From NCBI GenBank assembly GCA_015847255.1, contig JADLZK010001351.1, positions 81,500 to 145,499 of the forward strand: a DNA stretch of 64,000 bases, read 5' to 3'. Under the pieces are notes generated by a model that ran no database searches, was not told the origin of the DNA, and saw nothing but the letters and a program-made list of their open reading frames with translations. The stretch is from Hyparrhenia diplandra (lineage: Eukaryota; Streptophyta; Magnoliopsida; Poales; Poaceae). Shown here piece after piece: positions 59,383-64,000 of this stretch; the first letter of the stretch is position 1, and the number at the start of each line of letters is the position of its first letter. Position numbers and translations under genes: made by a program.

Positions 59383-59782
59383 TACTGACGAATTCTGAAT
59401 GGGATCAGATCAGATCGGATCAGACATCAAAGGCCGGCCTACTGCTACCTGATACACCTGGTCGGGCAATCCCATCCCAAATCTGATGCTAGTAGCACAG
59501 TTTCATGGGCACCTTTCATTTGTCGCCCACTCACACCATACATACAAGTAGATAAGCAAATGCAAAAGGCCATCACACCATACATACAAGTAGATAAGCA
59601 AATGCAAAGGCCATGGCCTACCTCAACGATCTAAATCGGGTTTTGATGCATCGGTCACTTGGCAACATGGATGGTCGTCATCACAAGCCTGAAAGCCCCT
59701 TGGAGGTCAACGCCTGCATGTGGCTGTGGCTGTGGCTGTCCCTGTTTTGCACTTGCACCGGCACCGGCACCGGTGTGTGCTC

Positions 59783-61832
59783 GCACTGTTCCAGGTTGAA
59801 TCCAAGAAAGAAAAAGGCGAGGCGTACGTTGGACGGACGGACGAAAGGAGAAGACAATGGTGTGATGCCATGTGTTGTCCGTTGATCTTGCATTGTCTGG
59901 CACTGACAGTCTGCCTGCTTGCTCCATCACAAACTCTGAAACTCGGAGGAGAACCGATTTGCCTCAACGTGCTTTACGGGCCGGTTGAGCAACGGGCTTC
60001 TTTCCCCCCACACGGGCCCGGCACTGGCCGACGAAACACTAGGAGCAGGAGGGAGGAGTGCCCACGGGCTGCACGCGACGCGCAACTGAGCCCAGCAGGC
60101 CCACGCAGGCGAAAAACGTTCACCGCTCAACCGTTGTCATCGCACCCCTGACGACCATGCGCTGCCCATTAGCCCATGCCCACGCGCGCAAGGCAACAAG
60201 AGTAAGGCTATTTTTTTTTTTTTTTGGAAGAACTACGCTAATTTTAAAATTTTATGTAGAATTGAAAATGAGGCCAAAATTATGCGAAATTGTGAACACA
60301 TGTATATTGTTTTGTTATTAGATCTTCTTAAGCTATTGTATGTCCACATTGTTCTAGATTTTTTGCTTTAACTTATTTGATTGAATTGATGTCACCACTT
60401 CTAGTGTTCTTTTTCGCTACTTTTATATTACCATCTAATCTGATTTTATCGCTAGTTTAGTCTCCAAGCCTTCAATTATTTACACAAAAGGTTATTCTGC
60501 TGATTGATAATTAAACTGGCAGATTAAAATACTACAATTCTCTACATCCGCTGCACCTGCATCCTCCACCAGTGCAGGAAGTAGCACCCTGCCATGTTTT
60601 CTGCTGCACCCACATCAATCGTAAAACACACAAATCCTATATTTAATTTGGATTCCCAAATCCACAACCCCAAACCGTAACGCCCCACCGCAAACCCTAA
60701 AAACAAAAACAATTCTAACCGAAGCTTTATAGAGATAGACAAGACAGGAGATGAATCGTCCCCCTGCAGCTGAAGAAGAGGGAGAGGAGTCTCTCAAGCA
60801 TTGCCACATAGGTATATATAGCAATCGGAAAAAAAAAATCAAGGAATTGATCTGGACATTGTAGTAGGAAACTGATTCTCTATAGATCCAAATGCAACCA
60901 AAACACGAGTAGGTAAACCATGGACCAACTAATGTCAAGAAACATATGTTACTAATCAACCAAAATAAATCAAATTTGCTATGTATCTAGACATAACATA
61001 TGTGTAGATACACAACAAATCCAATGTACTTTAAATGTTAAAACGATTTATAATTTGAAATAGAGGATATTAGAACTGAAAAGAAGACGAAATTAATGTC
61101 TATTTCAACGTGGGCACAGAACATCCCAACTAATAATATATTTCAACTAGCATTTAAAAATCAAACCAATGCATAGGTACAAACTGGCAAGAGCTAATTA
61201 GTTTAGGAAATGAAAATATCTGGCCGACAGGTGGTTAACTAATCTATTCGAGCTGCCAAGAGCTAAGCTACTAGCTACCAGTAAAGAGACATGACAAACT
61301 TGGCACCCCCAAGCAATGCCAATTAAATGCTGCGATGGATCGTCATGCATGCCCCCTCTAGAGCAAAGTCAGACGCCCATCATCTTGCATGAACCTCAGT
61401 TGCATTTGTTTATTCCTGTCAAGTGGTGGATAATGATTTTTCGAATAGACGGCTGACTGACGCTCGCAATTGGTGATAACATATACTCCTCTCCATATTT
61501 TGTTACCTTTTTTTTTTTCAGAACCACAAAGTAGTGAACCAGCGCATCAACAATGAAATCCAACACTCATGGTGTGCATTATATTGTGTTGGTTGCCAGT
61601 TCATCAAGAGCAGAGGGATGAATGCTCACCTCTCAAGCGTGACAAATTGAATTGGGTGTGCTTGAACAGTTCTTGCCTAGTGTTCAAACTTTGACACAAT
61701 TCTAGCCATATCCCTAATTTGGATCCTTAGAATTGAAATTCATTTCCAACTATCATGATTTTGGAGATAGATCAATTAAGATTTAACACCATGCCGCATA
61801 TGAGTGAGCCAAAACGCATCGTGACGTGTAAA
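59783..61832. other. unassigned intergenic DNA
   Basis: 59700-60170 is GC-richer with overlapping open frames on both strands, none with a domain. A T run lies at 60211-60225. 60540-60780 has pyrimidine-rich, leader-like sequence. No gene is supported. Confidence 0.35.
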
Positions 61833-62261
61833 GGTCAGTCTCAATGAGAATTCAATGGCCAATTTGCAGTTACGAAAAGTACCACATCAGCTTTACAAGT
61901 GAATGAAGCAATACATCCCAGTACATAGTTTAATGGGGATGTTCGGGTGGTTTTTGCGGCGTGATATGTCGGATAATGCAGTTTCATTGTGAGATAAAAA
62001 TGTTACCATGGCTAAACCAAGCTGAATATATCTCACAATTGTATACGATTCTTTACTTATCTAGCATAGAATTAAGGTCCTCCAGAACAGCACATGAGAA
62101 CGAAATAAATTGGTCTTAGTTGGAGGTTGCATTTTGATAAACCTGATGGATGAGTTTCATCCTAATGCAACTACATTTTCTCTTTTTGTCAAAAAATACC
62201 ATGTCAACTAATTGGATGAGAATATCTTCAAATGAGAATAAATCTCTTACTGAGATTGGCC
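61833..62261. mobile_element. Tourist-like MITE, GGTCAGTCTCAATG ends
   Basis: Starts GGTCAGTCTCAATGAG and ends TTACTGAGATTGGCC, inverted. TAA occurs next to both ends (61829-61831 and 62262-62264, one base offset on the left). End sequence is related to 38915-39194. Confidence 0.6.
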
Positions 62262-62323
62262 TAACACGCCTAATAATTCATATATATAGAAACAAATCTT
62301 GGGGATTAACAAAATCTAACCTT

Positions 62324-62427
62324 GTAATTTTGTTTTGGGCCTAAAAAGCCTTGTATTTTTTGCTCTGTACTTTATTCTATCATTTAATTAAAAAAAGGTG
62401 GGGGCTTCCAATCGGTTCGTAAAAAAA
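62324..62427 (+). mobile_element. short 5'-truncated retroposon tail
   Basis: The 13-base repeat AAAATCTAACCTT flanks it (62311-62323 and 62428-62440). The 104-base insert ends in an A run. The GT-rich sequence before the tail resembles LINE 3' UTRs. Confidence 0.7.
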
Positions 62428-62440
62428 AAAATCTAACCTT

Positions 62441-64000
62441 TGGAAAGTTCTAAGAATAGTCTAATATATAAAAGTAGATGTCAATTCCTCCCAAATGAAA
62501 AGATTTAAACGACCGTAAGAGTCAAGCAAAAATTTTCTTGTAGGATCGGAGGTGCTAAGAAGCAAGGGAACTTAAAAACCATGCACTTCCGATTGACATT
62601 TTGTGCACTTCGTTGACGCAAAACAAATCAACACACGGAGTCGACCATGACTAATTGATTCACTTTTGTAGAAGGGCTACAACTAGTTTTCGAGCAAACT
62701 AGTAAAGAGATGATTTTGAATGAAATGATATGTGCTCCTATTCACTGGAGCGCGTGGCTTGTCTACAGGAAACTAGCAAAAGCATGGCTACAGACCGAGA
62801 TATGAAAATAAGCAAAGTAAAATAACATCAAGTAGTAAATTTGATCTTACAAAATGCCCTTAAGTGATGATGCTTTGTTGTTCTCCACTTAAATCGTCAA
62901 ATTAGATGGAGAAAGGTGTGGTATTTATTACGGAGTTGAGTCGAAGACGATTCTCGAGCCATTTCCTGTTCAAACCATCCAGAGATGTGTTTGGAATGAG
63001 GTAATCATCATAACTATAAACCAAATGATAGTTGTCTCGTTGTTTCCTGTCGCGTACATGACAAGAGGACAGCCATAGTGGGAGAGATCGACGATTTTGT
63101 CACCGGATTTGGACGCAAAAGTTTGTTTTGTTCCAATAATTGACAAGTGGTGGTGATGAGATATGATTAACTGAAGAATATTGACGCCACTCTGTGATTG
63201 GATGAAGCTGAGTTTAATAGTCTTATATCATCGTTTTGCCGACCATCAGCAGCAACGACTAATCAACTGCTCCATGGTCTACGGATTTTTGGAGGAAACA
63301 ATGCAATGCAATATATAAAAGCGTAAGCTGAGAAGTCTTCGTTGTGTGTATTGAGGAAACCATAAATGCAATGTGATGAGCATATGAGGGTTAATTTTGG
63401 TTATATATATCCTGCAAAAAAGTTTATTATGTTGTGTGTTCATCCGTTTTTCTTGATACTATATTTTGTGATTAGGAAAACCTTAAATGTTCACTTTAAA
63501 TGGAGAAAATGATGACTCAGGGACGAAATTGACCTGCAGGCTTTTCAGTTTGTTCAGGCGCCGAAAGTCGCGATGCTGGCCGATATCAACCTATAATTTC
63601 AACCTCATCAACAAGTTTGAGATCGAAAAGGACTTGTAACTCGATATCGACGGGCAGCTGCAAAGCGCCATATGGTCTCTATCCTTATCCATCCCTTATG
63701 GATAAGTTTGCGAACGGTGGTGTTCAATCGTGAAGCAACAGCAAGGACATGCAGTCGAAACCCTTCGCCGCCACAGGCCACACGATCCGGTCATCTATGC
63801 TACAGTACTATGTAGCATTTCTGGTCCCACCAGGCATACCTTGTTCGCTCAAAAAAAAAAATATAACATTTTATACCCCTTGAAACACAGTTGAATGAAC
63901 GGAAGCACTGTCGACACAAACCACACCGAGTCGAAAGTTGTTGTCACCCACCGAATTATCACAAGGAATTCAGGATGGAACAACAGCATCAGATCGTTCG
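62441..64000. other. unassigned AT-rich DNA to window end
   Basis: An A run at 63850-63860 follows TTCGCTC. No open frame, domain or element end was recognised. Confidence 0.35.

Larger units (their letters stand above)
52103..59782 (+). repeat. tandem segmental duplication B, unit 2
   Basis: Second copy of 49263-52102, enlarged by the Helitron (54540-58984) and a Stowaway element (59153-59382). It has local tandem repeats: about 53518-53618 (GTCGACACAGGTACA) and 59530-59620 (CATACATACAAGTAGATAAG twice). Confidence 0.82.

Overview
This is plant nuclear DNA from a grass, most probably rice (Oryza sativa or a close relative). The intact GC-rich cytochrome P450 belongs to the MAX1 (CYP711A) clade. 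It lies next to a cysteine-synthase-like gene, which from memory matches the rice chromosome 6 neighbourhood of CYP711A6 (Os06g0565100) and the Os06g0564500-0564700 cysteine synthases. That placement was not checked by search. The many Stowaway, Tourist-like and Mutator-like miniature elements also fit rice.

Only four protein-coding loci can be supported. (1) 195-311 (+) is the last exon of a calumenin/reticulocalbin-like EF-hand protein. (2) 1128-3084 (-) is a complete four-exon MAX1-type P450 of 550 residues, a strigolactone biosynthesis enzyme, convergent with gene 1. (3) 9551-12994 (+) is a seven-exon cysteine-synthase-like gene. It has a duplicated TATA region, a GC-AG intron, a retroposon in intron 2 and a one-base insertion in exon 5 that breaks the frame. 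(4) 42483-43090 (+) is a DUF3511 protein whose reading frame has no in-frame ATG in this sequence.

The rest is layered repeats. 13-18.8 kb holds degenerate copies of the cysteine-synthase 3' region, a tRNA-like SINE with a 16-bp target duplication, LINE and gag scraps and a 256-bp tandem repeat. 18.8-31.9 kb is an old tandem segmental duplication whose two units have since collected different insertions (LINE, Stowaway, a long-TIR Mutator element, another TIR element). 37.2-38.7 kb is a Pack-MULE-like element carrying several pieces of a PRA1-family gene. 45.9-48.6 kb is a Mutator-like foldback element with a solo LTR nested in one arm. 49.3-59.8 kb is a second tandem duplication; one unit carries a Copia-like solo LTR and the other a 4.4-kb Helitron with repeated 5' ends. 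The tail to 64 kb is mostly unassigned AT-rich sequence with small elements.

The genes do not form an operon. The P450 acts on carlactone in the endoplasmic reticulum and the cysteine-synthase-like gene belongs to sulfur/beta-substituted-alanine metabolism, so their closeness may be conserved linkage only. No new multi-gene system was found. The most unusual material is the rearrangement history: broken family members, multi-copy gene capture, Helitron end multiplication, and paralogous duplications that preserve pre-insertion sites.
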